From a virus, in IMG/VR virus record IMGVR_UViG_3300032288_004022, positions 1 to 64,000 of that record: a stretch of 64,000 nucleotides of DNA; one strand, given 5' to 3'. Below the pieces are notes generated by a model, which was not told the origin of the DNA, searched no databases, and saw nothing but the letters and a program-made list of their open reading frames with translations. Shown here in pieces: positions 49,498 through 56,746 of this stretch (position 1 is its first letter; every line of letters starts with the position of its first letter). Both the position numbers and the translations under genes were made by a program.

Positions 49498-49526
49498 TTG
49501 ACCAATAAATCCCCTTCTGCTATAAT
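49498..49526 (+). promoter_or_regulatory. Sigma-70-like early promoter
   Basis: TTGACC (49498-49503), 17-base spacer ending TGC, TATAAT (49521-49526). AAAGGAGCC before the ATG at 49557. Member of the five-copy module. Confidence 0.87.
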
Positions 49527-49556
49527 ATGTTTTTAACGCACAAAAAGGAGCCAACT

Positions 49557-50579
49557 ATGAGTGCAATTCGTGTTTTGCGTGGTGTGTATCGCAATCAGCC
49601 TGTGCAAGATGTTTCGTTTACTCTTGTCAAAGGGTTTCAGACTGGTGCCAAAGGCGGGTTTGTTACGGTAAAAAATGAGGGACAGTTCCCCGGTTTTGCA
49701 CCCACCATCCGTATTACCATTGACAACATCGCTGACATCGAGTATACTAACGGCATGACACAAGACAATACCGTACATTTTGAGAAGCCCGCCCCTGTTG
49801 CGGAGTCCGATGAAGAAGCAATGACTCGTATCCGCGAGCGTTTTGAAATCCTGACTGAAATGACCAAGGCCACTGTGAGCGGCGACATCCGTGCCATGAT
49901 TGTGTCGGGGCCCCCTGGCGTTGGCAAGAGCTTTGGCGTTGAAACCGAAATTGAAAAGGCTTGCCTTTTTGACAAACTGGCCGGCAAGCGACTGCGTGCC
50001 GAAGTTGTCAAAGGCTCGGCTACCCCGATTGGCTTGTTCCAAACCCTGTACAAATACTCGGATGAGAATTGTGTTATTGTGTTTGACGACTGTGATAGCA
50101 TTTTGCTGGACGACGTGGCTCTTAACTTACTGAAGGGTGCTCTTGACTCCGGCAAAAAGCGTACCATTTCGTGGTTGAGTGAGAGCAGTGCTCTGCGCCG
50201 CGAAGGTATCCCGGATCGTTTTGAATTCAAAGGCTCGGTGATCTTTATCACCAACTTGAAGTTTGACAAAATGAAATCGCAGAAATTGCGTGATCACTTG
50301 GACGCACTGCAATCGCGCTGTCATTATCTGGACCTGACCTTGGACACCATGCGTGACAAACTGTTGCGCATCAAGCAGATTGCCAAGGACGGTGTGCTGT
50401 TTGCAGACTATGACTTTGAAGAAGCTGTGCAAGACGACATCATTGACTTCATGCATGTCAACAAGGATCGACTGCGTGAAGTGAGCCTGCGCATGGCGCT
50501 GAAGATTGCAGACTTGCGTAAGCTGTCTGTGCTGAACTGGAAGCGCCTGGCAGAAACCACTTGCATGAAGACTGCCTAA
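49557..50579 (+). CDS. AAA+ ATPase, early
   Basis: 340 residues. The ATG at 49557 follows AAAGGAGCC; an in-frame codon at 49527 directly follows the -10 and is unlikely. Walker A GPPGVGKS (118-125), Walker B VIVFDDCDSIL about 55 residues later, sensor-1 SVIFITNL, and an arginine-rich region after DHLDALQSRCHYLDL. N-terminal 100 residues are a beta-rich unknown domain. Such single-AAA proteins occur in aquatic T4-like phages; role may be clamp-loader-like, remodelling or helicase loading. Strong early promoter suggests need at once after infection. Confidence 0.78.
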   Translation: MSAIRVLRGVYRNQPVQDVSFTLVKGFQTGAKGGFVTVKNEGQFPGFAPTIRITIDNIADIEYTNGMTQDNTVHFEKPAPVAESDEEAMTRIRERFEILTEMTKATVSGDIRAMIVSGPPGVGKSFGVETEIEKACLFDKLAGKRLRAEVVKGSATPIGLFQTLYKYSDENCVIVFDDCDSILLDDVALNLLKGALDSGKKRTISWLSESSALRREGIPDRFEFKGSVIFITNLKFDKMKSQKLRDHLDALQSRCHYLDLTLDTMRDKLLRIKQIAKDGVLFADYDFEEAVQDDIIDFMHVNKDRLREVSLRMALKIADLRKLSVLNWKRLAETTCMKTA

Positions 50580-50595
50580 ACACGATAGAGTTATA

Positions 50596-50625
50596 CTGGG
50601 CATTGGTTGGCTCCGGCCCAGTTTT
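50596..50625 (+). terminator. First of two tandem terminator hairpins
   Basis: CTGGGC (50596-50601) pairs with GCCCAG (50616-50621) around a 14-base loop, extended by A-T to seven pairs, and is followed by TTTT. Lies directly after the AAA+ gene. Confidence 0.65.
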
Positions 50626-50658
50626 AACAGGTACCCCTAAAAAGGTACCTGTTTTTTT
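50626..50658 (+). terminator. Strong intrinsic terminator
   Basis: Perfect 10-bp inverted repeat AACAGGTACC (50626-50635) and GGTACCTGTT (50644-50653) with an eight-base A-rich loop, followed by a run of T (50652-50658). The same T-run supplies the first bases of the next promoter's -35. Confidence 0.9.
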
Positions 50659-50685
50659 GACTTTGTCCAGCAATAAGTATATAAT
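50657..50685 (+). promoter_or_regulatory. Sigma-70-like promoter, leaderless, fused to terminator
   Basis: TTGACT (50657-50662), 17-base spacer, TATAAT (50680-50685), then six bases to the ATG at 50692. The -35 shares bases with the preceding terminator's T-run. Confidence 0.8.
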
Positions 50686-50691
50686 AATAAC

Positions 50692-51231
50692 ATGTCTGAA
50701 CAAATACTAGGAAAATCTGTAACCGTGATTGCCCCAACCAATCTTTACAAGTGGGCAAGAGTCTGGGGAAGAATCCAAAAAGGATATTATCAAGATACTG
50801 TTTATCTTCGTAGAGAAAAACAGATAGAAGATTTTGTGATCCTTAATCAGTTTGCAAATCTCTACATCGAAAAAGACACTGACATTTTAGAAAATTTAAC
50901 CTCGGTAGCACAGCCCAACCAAGCCGATTTGATCATAATCACCGATCAAAAGTTCAGCAGATTGCCATGTCCTGCATTAATTGACAAGATTGAATCCTTG
51001 CTTGATCAGTGCCCGAGAATGTTTGTTTGCCTGAACAGGCACTACATCAACATTGACAGTAGTTTTGTTGATCCAACAGTTGATGATCATTACCCATTGG
51101 CAATTACTCAATGGCTTGTTAAAAATCTACCCACAGCTAGAGTATTAGATTTAAGCTTGGATTATTTAGACTGTGGCGATTGGTTCACTTGGGTAGTGCC
51201 TGACAGAATGTATTTTATAGAACGCACATGA
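50692..51231 (+). CDS. Unknown protein (promoter-proximal, before uvsW)
   Basis: 179 residues; predicted leaderless. Alpha/beta layout: KSVTVIAPTNLYKWARVWGRIQKGYY, DLIIITDQKFSRLPCPALIDKIESLLDQCPRMFVCLNRHYINI and HYPLAITQWLVKNLPTARVLDLSLDYLDCGDWFTWVVPDRMYF. The centre (strand, then DIxxLL) is Rossmann-like but lacks a binding motif. I do not recognise it. Overlaps the next gene by four bases. Confidence 0.55.
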   Translation: MSEQILGKSVTVIAPTNLYKWARVWGRIQKGYYQDTVYLRREKQIEDFVILNQFANLYIEKDTDILENLTSVAQPNQADLIIITDQKFSRLPCPALIDKIESLLDQCPRMFVCLNRHYINIDSSFVDPTVDDHYPLAITQWLVKNLPTARVLDLSLDYLDCGDWFTWVVPDRMYFIERT

Positions 51232-51911
51232 GATTGGTTGAACAAATATATTCGTCGGAGCACAAAGAAAATTTTCAAACACGATATATCAAGTATCGTG
51301 CTGGAAGATTAAAGCATCAGTATTGGTTATGGAATCGAAAAAGATCCAACAAAGTAATTGATCAATATGATGCTAAAATTTTAAAAAATTGCAAACCGGG
51401 AACCATTGCATTTTTTGCAAGCGCCGGATACTACCTCAAAGAAATTTGGCCGCATATAGACTCGTTAGAAACACACCCAGTAGTCAAAGAGTTTTGTCCC
51501 AATGTAATCTTGATCAAATCAAGGCAAAAACTTTTACTAGATACGCCAAACAAATATGATAATTTTGCTGTGGTAAACAATCGCGGTGATCATTGGGTCA
51601 ATATTGATGGTCTTACACAGCATCTGTTGGCTTATACACAGATTCTCAATCCTGGTGCCAGAGTATTTTACAGTTTTAGAGACACACAAATACAATACAA
51701 TAGATTAAAAGTAGACAGTGTTGAATACTTTATGTCTTGGGCCAAGAGTCTTGACAAGATTGGATTAACTCTGGCCCGGTCTGACATTGCTTTTAAAAAG
51801 AAAGTCAAGGACGGGGCCGGGAATTATGATGCCTTCGAAAATCCCGATACTGTCAACGGCAATTTGAAATTCTGGTTTGTGTATAAGGGACAGCCGTGGA
51901 ACATCCAGTAA
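51228..51911 (+). CDS. Unknown protein, possibly methyltransferase-like
   Basis: 227 residues. Basic N-terminus (FQTRYIKYRAGRLKHQYWLWNRKR), then GTIAFFASAGYYLKEIWPHID as a possible motif-I strand-loop (A-S-A-G-Y), VILIKSRQKLLLD, and LLAYTQILNPGARVFYSFRDTQIQYN with the form of a methyltransferase strand 5 and GARVF. The GxGxG motif is missing, so this is a weak suggestion. It lies in a three-gene set (50692-52414) with overlaps on both sides. Confidence 0.45.
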   Translation: MRLVEQIYSSEHKENFQTRYIKYRAGRLKHQYWLWNRKRSNKVIDQYDAKILKNCKPGTIAFFASAGYYLKEIWPHIDSLETHPVVKEFCPNVILIKSRQKLLLDTPNKYDNFAVVNNRGDHWVNIDGLTQHLLAYTQILNPGARVFYSFRDTQIQYNRLKVDSVEYFMSWAKSLDKIGLTLARSDIAFKKKVKDGAGNYDAFENPDTVNGNLKFWFVYKGQPWNIQ

Positions 51912-52414
51912 TAGTTTGTTTTGTTGGTGGCACTGCTGGTGATATAGTTACCCAAATTTTAGATCCAGCCGAATTATGTTTGTCCAGACAAAAATTAAAA
52001 AAACCTCATTTGTTTGTGAATGACCAAGACAAAGATTTGTTTCTTAACACAGCAAAATGGAACAGTGTCCCTAGTCATGATTTTGATTATCACCGAACAC
52101 ACAATCACAATGTGCTGGGCATAGTATGCCGATACATGCCTGACGCTGTATGGGCGGCAACAAGATTCAAAAAACTACACAGGCCTCATGTGTGGAAAGA
52201 AATGACTGTATTTTGCGGAGCAGACACAGTGGAAGCGTATGCTCAAGCAATCTTGGATTTTGGTAACATGCTTGCAGACTACACCAGTAATGTGTTATAT
52301 TTAGATGATGTCATCAACGGCAACGCAGTGCATCGCATTCAAGAATTGGGATATCAAACTCCAGGTCAAGATTGCTACGACGAATGGATCAACAAAATCA
52401 AAAATCTTTGTTAA
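51896..52414 (+). CDS. Unknown protein before uvsW
   Basis: 172 residues, start inside the end of the previous gene (16-base overlap). N-terminal HPVIVCFVGGTAGDIVTQILDP looks like a nucleotide-binding strand-loop-helix but without Lys; this GGTAGD form is seen in sulfotransferase-like or GT-like proteins of phages, not decisive. The C-terminal part is helical with Trp (AILDFGNMLADYTSNVLYLDDVI; CYDEWINKIKNL). Function unknown. Confidence 0.5.
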   Translation: MEHPVIVCFVGGTAGDIVTQILDPAELCLSRQKLKKPHLFVNDQDKDLFLNTAKWNSVPSHDFDYHRTHNHNVLGIVCRYMPDAVWAATRFKKLHRPHVWKEMTVFCGADTVEAYAQAILDFGNMLADYTSNVLYLDDVINGNAVHRIQELGYQTPGQDCYDEWINKIKNLC

Positions 52415-52432
52415 AGTTACAAGAAGCAACTC

Positions 52433-53902
52433 ATGAAAACGTGTACCATAATATTAAAAGATGAAGTAAATATCCGACTGGAAGGACTAGATCTAGATGC
52501 TCGCAAGGCCTTGGTCACGGCTTTTAAATATGATGTACCTTATGCTAGATATCTTCCGGCAGTGAGACTGGGACGCTGGGACGGAAAGGTCTCGTACTTC
52601 CAACTTGGTGGTAGCAGTTATACAAACTTGCTGCCCGAGATTGTTCCCATACTTGAGAAGTTCAATTACGACATTGAACTGGATGATCAAAGAGATTACT
52701 CCACCACATTTGAGTTTGAACAGGTGCGTGAAGACTCATTTGCACATGTGAAATGGCCCAAAGGACATCCTGCCGCTGGTGAACCCATCATGATGCGCGA
52801 CTATCAAGTTGAGATTGTCAACAACTTCTTGGCCAATCCGCAATGCCTGCAGGAAGTGGCCACAGGTGCAGGTAAAACCATAATGACAGCGGCCTTGAGC
52901 AATGCTGTTGCGCCGTATGGACGCTCAATCGTTATTGTGCCCAACAAGAGTCTTGTGACACAGACAGAAAAAGACTACATCAACATGGAGCAGGATGTGG
53001 GTGTGTTCTTTGGCGACAGAAAAGAGTGGGGTCGTACACATACTATTTGTACTTGGCAGAGTTTGAATGTGCTGTTGAAGAATACCAAGGCCGGGGTTGG
53101 TGATTGTACCATTGACGAGTTCCTAGAAGGGGTGGTGTGCGTTATTGTAGACGAAGTACACATGGCCAAGGCAGATGCGCTGAAAACCTTGTTGACTGGG
53201 GTGATGTCTAGAGTGCCAATTCGCTGGGGTTTGACTGGAACCATACCCAAAGAGAAGTTTGAAAGCCAGGCCCTGTTGGTGGGCCTAGGTCCTGTGATTG
53301 GGCGCCTTAGCGCCAACGAATTGCAACAACAAGGTGTTTTGGCCAACTGTCACGTGAATATTGTGCAGTTGGTGGATCACGTGGAGTACAAAGAGTACCA
53401 ATCAGAACTCAAATACTTGCTGGAAGAGTCGGGCCGATTGGATACCATGGCTGACCTCATACGCCGAGTAAATGAAACAGGTAATACTTTGGTGCTCGTG
53501 GACCGAGTGGCCGCAGGACACGCATTAGTAGAACGCCTGGGTGATCGCGCTGTGTTTGTATCGGGCGCAACCAAAGCAAAAGACAGACAAGATGAATATG
53601 ATGAAGTTGCAGACAGCACTGACAAGATTATTGTGGCTACCTATGGTGTTGCCGCTGTGGGTATTAATATCCCTAGGATTTTTAATCTGGTTCTTATTGA
53701 GCCCGGAAAAAGTTTTGTCCGTGTTATCCAGAGCATTGGCCGCGGCATAAGAAAAGCAGAAGACAAAGATCATGTTCAAATTTGGGACATTACTAGCACC
53801 TGTAAGTTTGCCAAACGACATCTGACCAAACGCAAGCAGTTCTACCGAGAAGCCAACTATCCATTCTCAGCAGAAAAGTTGGAGTGGATGAAAATTGCTT
53901 GA
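52433..53902 (+). CDS. uvsW: Recombination DNA/RNA helicase UvsW
   Basis: 489 residues; T4 UvsW has 587 (as two-reading-frame product with UvsW.1). N-terminal domain with FKYDVPYARYLPAVRLGRWDGKVSYFQ is the small DNA-binding domain. Helicase: MRDYQVEIVNNFL (Q-motif), ATGAGKT (143-149), IVIVPNKSLVTQTEKD, DEVH (about 240), GLTGTIP, then SGATKAKDRQDEY, IIVATYGVAAVGINIP and QSIGRGIRK as motifs IV-VI of SF2. In T4 it unwinds R-loops and branched DNA, moving replication from origins to recombination. Usually late expressed. Confidence 0.93.
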   Translation: MKTCTIILKDEVNIRLEGLDLDARKALVTAFKYDVPYARYLPAVRLGRWDGKVSYFQLGGSSYTNLLPEIVPILEKFNYDIELDDQRDYSTTFEFEQVREDSFAHVKWPKGHPAAGEPIMMRDYQVEIVNNFLANPQCLQEVATGAGKTIMTAALSNAVAPYGRSIVIVPNKSLVTQTEKDYINMEQDVGVFFGDRKEWGRTHTICTWQSLNVLLKNTKAGVGDCTIDEFLEGVVCVIVDEVHMAKADALKTLLTGVMSRVPIRWGLTGTIPKEKFESQALLVGLGPVIGRLSANELQQQGVLANCHVNIVQLVDHVEYKEYQSELKYLLEESGRLDTMADLIRRVNETGNTLVLVDRVAAGHALVERLGDRAVFVSGATKAKDRQDEYDEVADSTDKIIVATYGVAAVGINIPRIFNLVLIEPGKSFVRVIQSIGRGIRKAEDKDHVQIWDITSTCKFAKRHLTKRKQFYREANYPFSAEKLEWMKIA

Positions 53903-53927
53903 CTTTCCAAGATCAAAACTGTAAAAT
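53899..53927 (+). promoter_or_regulatory. Sigma-70-like promoter, leaderless
   Basis: TTGACT (53899-53904, overlapping the uvsW stop), 17-base spacer, TAAAAT (53922-53927), then six bases to the ATG at 53934. Confidence 0.7.
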
Positions 53928-53933
53928 ACAACA

Positions 53934-54434
53934 ATGAGAATACTTACTCTTGACAACGTCTATTATGATTTAAATCAACTGCCCGAAGAAGTTGATGACA
54001 TGCGTTTTGCTATCTTGGACAACAGCAATCCACTGGACCCCGACTATCATTTCATCCCACTGATTTTTCTGGAATCGTTCAATGCTCCGGCCCTGGTACT
54101 GCGCATAGGATCAGACACAATCAAAATGCCCATGGATTGGCAAATCTTGATTGGTGAGCCCGACATTGGTGATCTAGAAGTGCTGCCACTGACTTCAATA
54201 AACGATCGCGGCTTCAAGGTATTTCAATTCAATCCACTCAGCAGCTACAGACCCAGTTTCCCCAGTATTGAAATCTTGGATGTGTACCATGAAGTCAACT
54301 GGTACGCACCCAAACTAAAGAACGGGCAGATGTTGGCAGTGCCGCTCAATGATGATCCCGAACCTGACTGTGTGTACTTTGTGAAAGATGTGAGTCGCAA
54401 TTGTGAAATAGTCAACTACAACAAGGCTTGGTAA
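53934..54434 (+). CDS. Conserved phage protein, unknown
   Basis: 166 residues. All-beta or alpha/beta: MRILTLDNVYYDLNQLPEEVDDMRFAILDNSNPLDPDYHFIPLIFLESFNAPALVLRIGSDTIKMPMDWQILIGEPDIGDLEVLPLTSIN. The alternating hydrophobic strands with PMDWQI and ending in a Val-Tyr-Phe-Val-Lys-Asp repeat are distinct. I know similar proteins only as unknown phage proteins. Leaderless promoter and position before cupin gene (one base apart) suggest a short operon running to 57294. Confidence 0.6.
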   Translation: MRILTLDNVYYDLNQLPEEVDDMRFAILDNSNPLDPDYHFIPLIFLESFNAPALVLRIGSDTIKMPMDWQILIGEPDIGDLEVLPLTSINDRGFKVFQFNPLSSYRPSFPSIEILDVYHEVNWYAPKLKNGQMLAVPLNDDPEPDCVYFVKDVSRNCEIVNYNKAW

Positions 54435-54435
54435 C

Positions 54436-54783
54436 ATGGAAAACCTAATAGTCAACACAAACGACGTTGGCGGAGTCGTGGTCAAGGACAACGACACCTA
54501 CATGCTCAAAGACAACACCACTTTGAAACATCTTGTGCTCAGTAGTACCAAGCTTTATCGTGGGCAGCAGACTCGGGGGCACAGACATCAGGGTCAAGAA
54601 GAAGTGTATTTCTTTGTTCAAGGACACGGACGCATGATTGTGGGCAACGAAGATAGTGAGCCGTTTCAGGTAATGCCAGGAGCAATTGTGCTGATTCCCG
54701 ATGGTGCATTTCACAGAGTGATCAACGACGGTGACATCAACATGATCTTTAACTGTGTGTTTCAAGGCACAAGGAATCACTAA
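54436..54783 (+). CDS. Cupin domain protein
   Basis: 115 residues with a single cupin barrel: RGHRHQGQEEVYFFVQGHGRMIVGNE is cupin motif 1 (G(X)5HXH(X)3,4E(X)6G), with H49, H51 and E55 or E56, and VMPGAIVLIPDGAFHRVIND is motif 2 with its His. It would bind metal. Relatives include sugar epimerases and mannose-6-phosphate isomerases, so a link to nucleotide-sugar metabolism in the glycan island is possible. It overlaps the next start by one base. Confidence 0.82.
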   Translation: MENLIVNTNDVGGVVVKDNDTYMLKDNTTLKHLVLSSTKLYRGQQTRGHRHQGQEEVYFFVQGHGRMIVGNEDSEPFQVMPGAIVLIPDGAFHRVINDGDINMIFNCVFQGTRNH

Positions 54784-55055
54784 TGGGCAGTCTCCGGCCT
54801 GGCGCCACATACATCTATGAGCGAGCAGATGGTGTTGTGTATGCTCGAGAGTCAGGTGCAGACCCCAGCACAAGACAGGTAATTGGAATGGATTACGATC
54901 CAAGAACCCCTGACCGACGTCCTTTGCATGATCACATCTCTGAAGACAAATTGTGGGGAGAAATACGGCGAGCTGCCCGCACCAATCCCACTTTACAGGA
55001 TGCACTGAACCGCGCTATAATGATTTACCAACTGAGTAAAACCAATGATGCCTGA
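54783..55055 (+). CDS. Conserved small T4-like protein, unknown
   Basis: 90 residues. The start GSLRPGATYIYERADGVVYAR is a highly recognisable opening shared by proteins of many aquatic T4-like phages. Middle: VIGMDYDPRTPDRRPLHDHISEDKLWGEIRRAARTNPTLQDALNRAIMIYQLSK, ending helical. Its function is unknown. Overlaps both neighbours (one base upstream, 11 downstream), suggesting coupled translation. Confidence 0.7.
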   Translation: MGSLRPGATYIYERADGVVYARESGADPSTRQVIGMDYDPRTPDRRPLHDHISEDKLWGEIRRAARTNPTLQDALNRAIMIYQLSKTNDA

Positions 55056-55287
55056 AGAACAGGAAGCACACAATGAGTGGAACGATGGCCGCACAAGGTG
55101 GAAATACAAGACCTTGACTTTGCACGAGGGTGAGCTGACTGACCAACTCACCACACATGGAGTGTTTGGATGGGAACTGGCAGCAATGCACCCTGACAAA
55201 AGAAACAATTCTTCTGTAAATTGTTTTATTGTGGTAATGAAACGCCCTTTTTGGTTCGAACAGCCGCCGGAGCCATCCAATGAGTGA
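55045..55287 (+). CDS. Small DUF4177-like protein
   Basis: 80 residues (79 if the second Met is used). TRWKYKTLTLHEGELTDQLTTHGVFGWELAAMHPDKRNNSSVNCFIVVMKRPF has the order of DUF4177-type proteins: WxYKxL, L, GxxGWEL, and a final beta-strand hairpin with V/I-V-M-K-R. The role of such proteins is unknown. Overlaps both neighbours. Confidence 0.6.
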   Translation: MMPEEQEAHNEWNDGRTRWKYKTLTLHEGELTDQLTTHGVFGWELAAMHPDKRNNSSVNCFIVVMKRPFWFEQPPEPSNE

Positions 55288-55726
55288 TCGACTAAGCATT
55301 GCCAATGAAATGCGACAGTTTGACCGCAAGGCAAGATCATTCTATGACGACTTGACTCCAGAAGAGCGCAAAAAGTTTTCAAACTACTTGATGATACGTT
55401 GGGGATCATCTGTGGAAGGATCACGTGAACTACAAGAGTTCTATGTGATTGCCACCAACGAGCGACTGAACAAATACTTCTTTGATGTCAGCCGGCATCC
55501 CAAACTACAATGGCTCATGGCCACTAGTGTGAGTCCTGGTATGGGCACGCCAAGACATCCGTGGATTGCGCCAAAGAAAAAAGAAGCAGGACTCAGCGCC
55601 AAACGCAAGGCCTTGATGGCCATGTATCCCACCTACAAAGATGATGAGATTGATGTCATGGCGCAAATAACAACTCAAAAAGAAATTGACGCATACAACC
55701 GAGCTGCGGGCAACGACAAGAAATGA
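55280..55726 (+). CDS. Clamp-loader small-subunit-like protein (T4 gp62-like, tentative)
   Basis: 148 residues; T4 gp62 has 187. The centre reads KFSNYLMIRWGSSVEGSRELQEFYVIATNERLNKYFFDVSRHPKLQWLMATSVSPGMGTPRHPWIAPKKK. YLMxxx and WLMATSVSPGMGTPRHPW resemble the NYLMAAVPRGKRYGKW stretch of T4 gp62, which bridges the sliding clamp loader gp44. Direct similarity is weak, and the C-terminus (AMYPTYKDDEIDVMAQITTQKEIDAY) is a small helical piece not in T4. gp44 is not in the window. The tentative call rests on pattern and its position near other replication genes. Confidence 0.5.
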   Translation: MSDRLSIANEMRQFDRKARSFYDDLTPEERKKFSNYLMIRWGSSVEGSRELQEFYVIATNERLNKYFFDVSRHPKLQWLMATSVSPGMGTPRHPWIAPKKKEAGLSAKRKALMAMYPTYKDDEIDVMAQITTQKEIDAYNRAAGNDKK

Positions 55727-56397
55727 CATTCACGTGCGAGTTTTGCAAAAAAGAATTTGCTAGAGAAACGTCAATAGCAGTTCACATGTGTGAGCCCAAA
55801 CGCAGACGCTTGGCTCGAGATGAACCCGGAGTGCGCATGGGTTTCCAAGCCTACATTCGATTCTATGAGACCATGCAAGGCAGTGCAAAAAACAAAACAC
55901 ACGATGATTTTTGTGAAAGTTCATACTACCGGGCATTTGTGAAATTTGGAAACTATTGTGTAAACACCAATGTTGTTGCACCTCAACGTTTCATGACCTG
56001 GCTGCTGAAAGCACAAAAGAAAATTGATCACTGGTGCAGTGACAAAGTTTACACAGAATACTTGATTGAATACCTGCGTGTGGAAGCAGTGGACGATGCC
56101 CTGGCCCGTGCAATAGAACACAGCATGCGTTGGGCAGAAGAAACAGGTAACCCTGCACATGACTGGATGCGGTATGGCAACACCAATAGTCTATGTTATG
56201 CTGTCACAGCCGGACGCATAAGTCCCTGGGTGATTTACAATTCAGAATCAGGACAAAAGTTTCTAAGCGAACTCAGCACAGAACAAGTAGCCATGGTATG
56301 GCCCTACATTGATAGTGACGCCTGGCAAAAAAAGTTTGTTAACTACCCAGCAGATCAAGAGTACGTGAAAGATATATTAAACAAGGCAGGATGGTAA
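55723..56397 (+). CDS. Zinc-finger-headed conserved phage protein
   Basis: 224 residues. The N-terminus is a C2H2 finger: C5-x-x-C8 and H17 with C23 (FTCEFCKKEFARETSIAVHMC), followed by basic KRRRLAR. The rest is an alpha-helical domain found in many aquatic T4-like phages (GFQAYIRFYETMQGSAK, FGNYCVNTNVVAPQRFMTWLLK, IEYLRVEAVDDALARAIEHSMRWAEETG, NSLCYAVTAGRISPWVIYNS). The finger suggests nucleic-acid binding; function not known to me. One base gap to the next gene. Confidence 0.68.
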   Translation: MTFTCEFCKKEFARETSIAVHMCEPKRRRLARDEPGVRMGFQAYIRFYETMQGSAKNKTHDDFCESSYYRAFVKFGNYCVNTNVVAPQRFMTWLLKAQKKIDHWCSDKVYTEYLIEYLRVEAVDDALARAIEHSMRWAEETGNPAHDWMRYGNTNSLCYAVTAGRISPWVIYNSESGQKFLSELSTEQVAMVWPYIDSDAWQKKFVNYPADQEYVKDILNKAGW

Positions 56398-56398
56398 C

Positions 56399-56746
56399 AT
56401 GATTAGAAACATCACAGCAGGCCTGGGCATTCACATTTCAGGCAATAATTACAGCACACCTTACGTTGACATGGCTCGACCCAGTGCGGGCATGGTTCGA
56501 TGCAACGGATCAAGTATTGAAGTATACGATGGATCAACCTGGTTAATGCTGAGTTCAAATATTCCACAGATTGAACTAGACGGAGTGACACAGGAAGCTA
56601 TTCAGTGGGTTCGGCGTAAAATGGAAGAAGAAAAACGAATGTTGGAGTTGGCAAAAAAACATCCAAGTGTAGCAGATGCATTGGCAGCGGTGACTCATGC
56701 TGAAGAACAAGTTCGAATTGTGGCGGCATTGGTAGACACAGCATGA
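56399..56746 (+). CDS. Small protein with YDGxxW module, unknown
   Basis: 115 residues. N-terminal half is beta-rich and short: GLGIHISGNNYSTPYVDMARPSAGMVRCNGSSIEVYDGSTWLML. This repeats the YDGxxW element seen in the C-terminal parts of gp14 and gp15 and resembles small fibre or decoration domains. The second half is a coiled coil (IQWVRRKMEEEKRMLELAKKHPSVADALAAVTHAEEQVRIVAALV). May be a virion or assembly protein. Overlaps the mini-polymerase gene by four bases (ATGA). Confidence 0.6.
   Translation: MIRNITAGLGIHISGNNYSTPYVDMARPSAGMVRCNGSSIEVYDGSTWLMLSSNIPQIELDGVTQEAIQWVRRKMEEEKRMLELAKKHPSVADALAAVTHAEEQVRIVAALVDTA

Noticed and set aside
51896-52414. P-loop kinase or sulfotransferase
   Set aside because: The GGTAGD loop lacks the Lys and following Ser/Thr needed for phosphate binding.
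55723-56397. Zinc-finger protein as HNH nuclease
   Set aside because: Only a single C2H2-type finger is present; no His-Asn-His arrangement follows.
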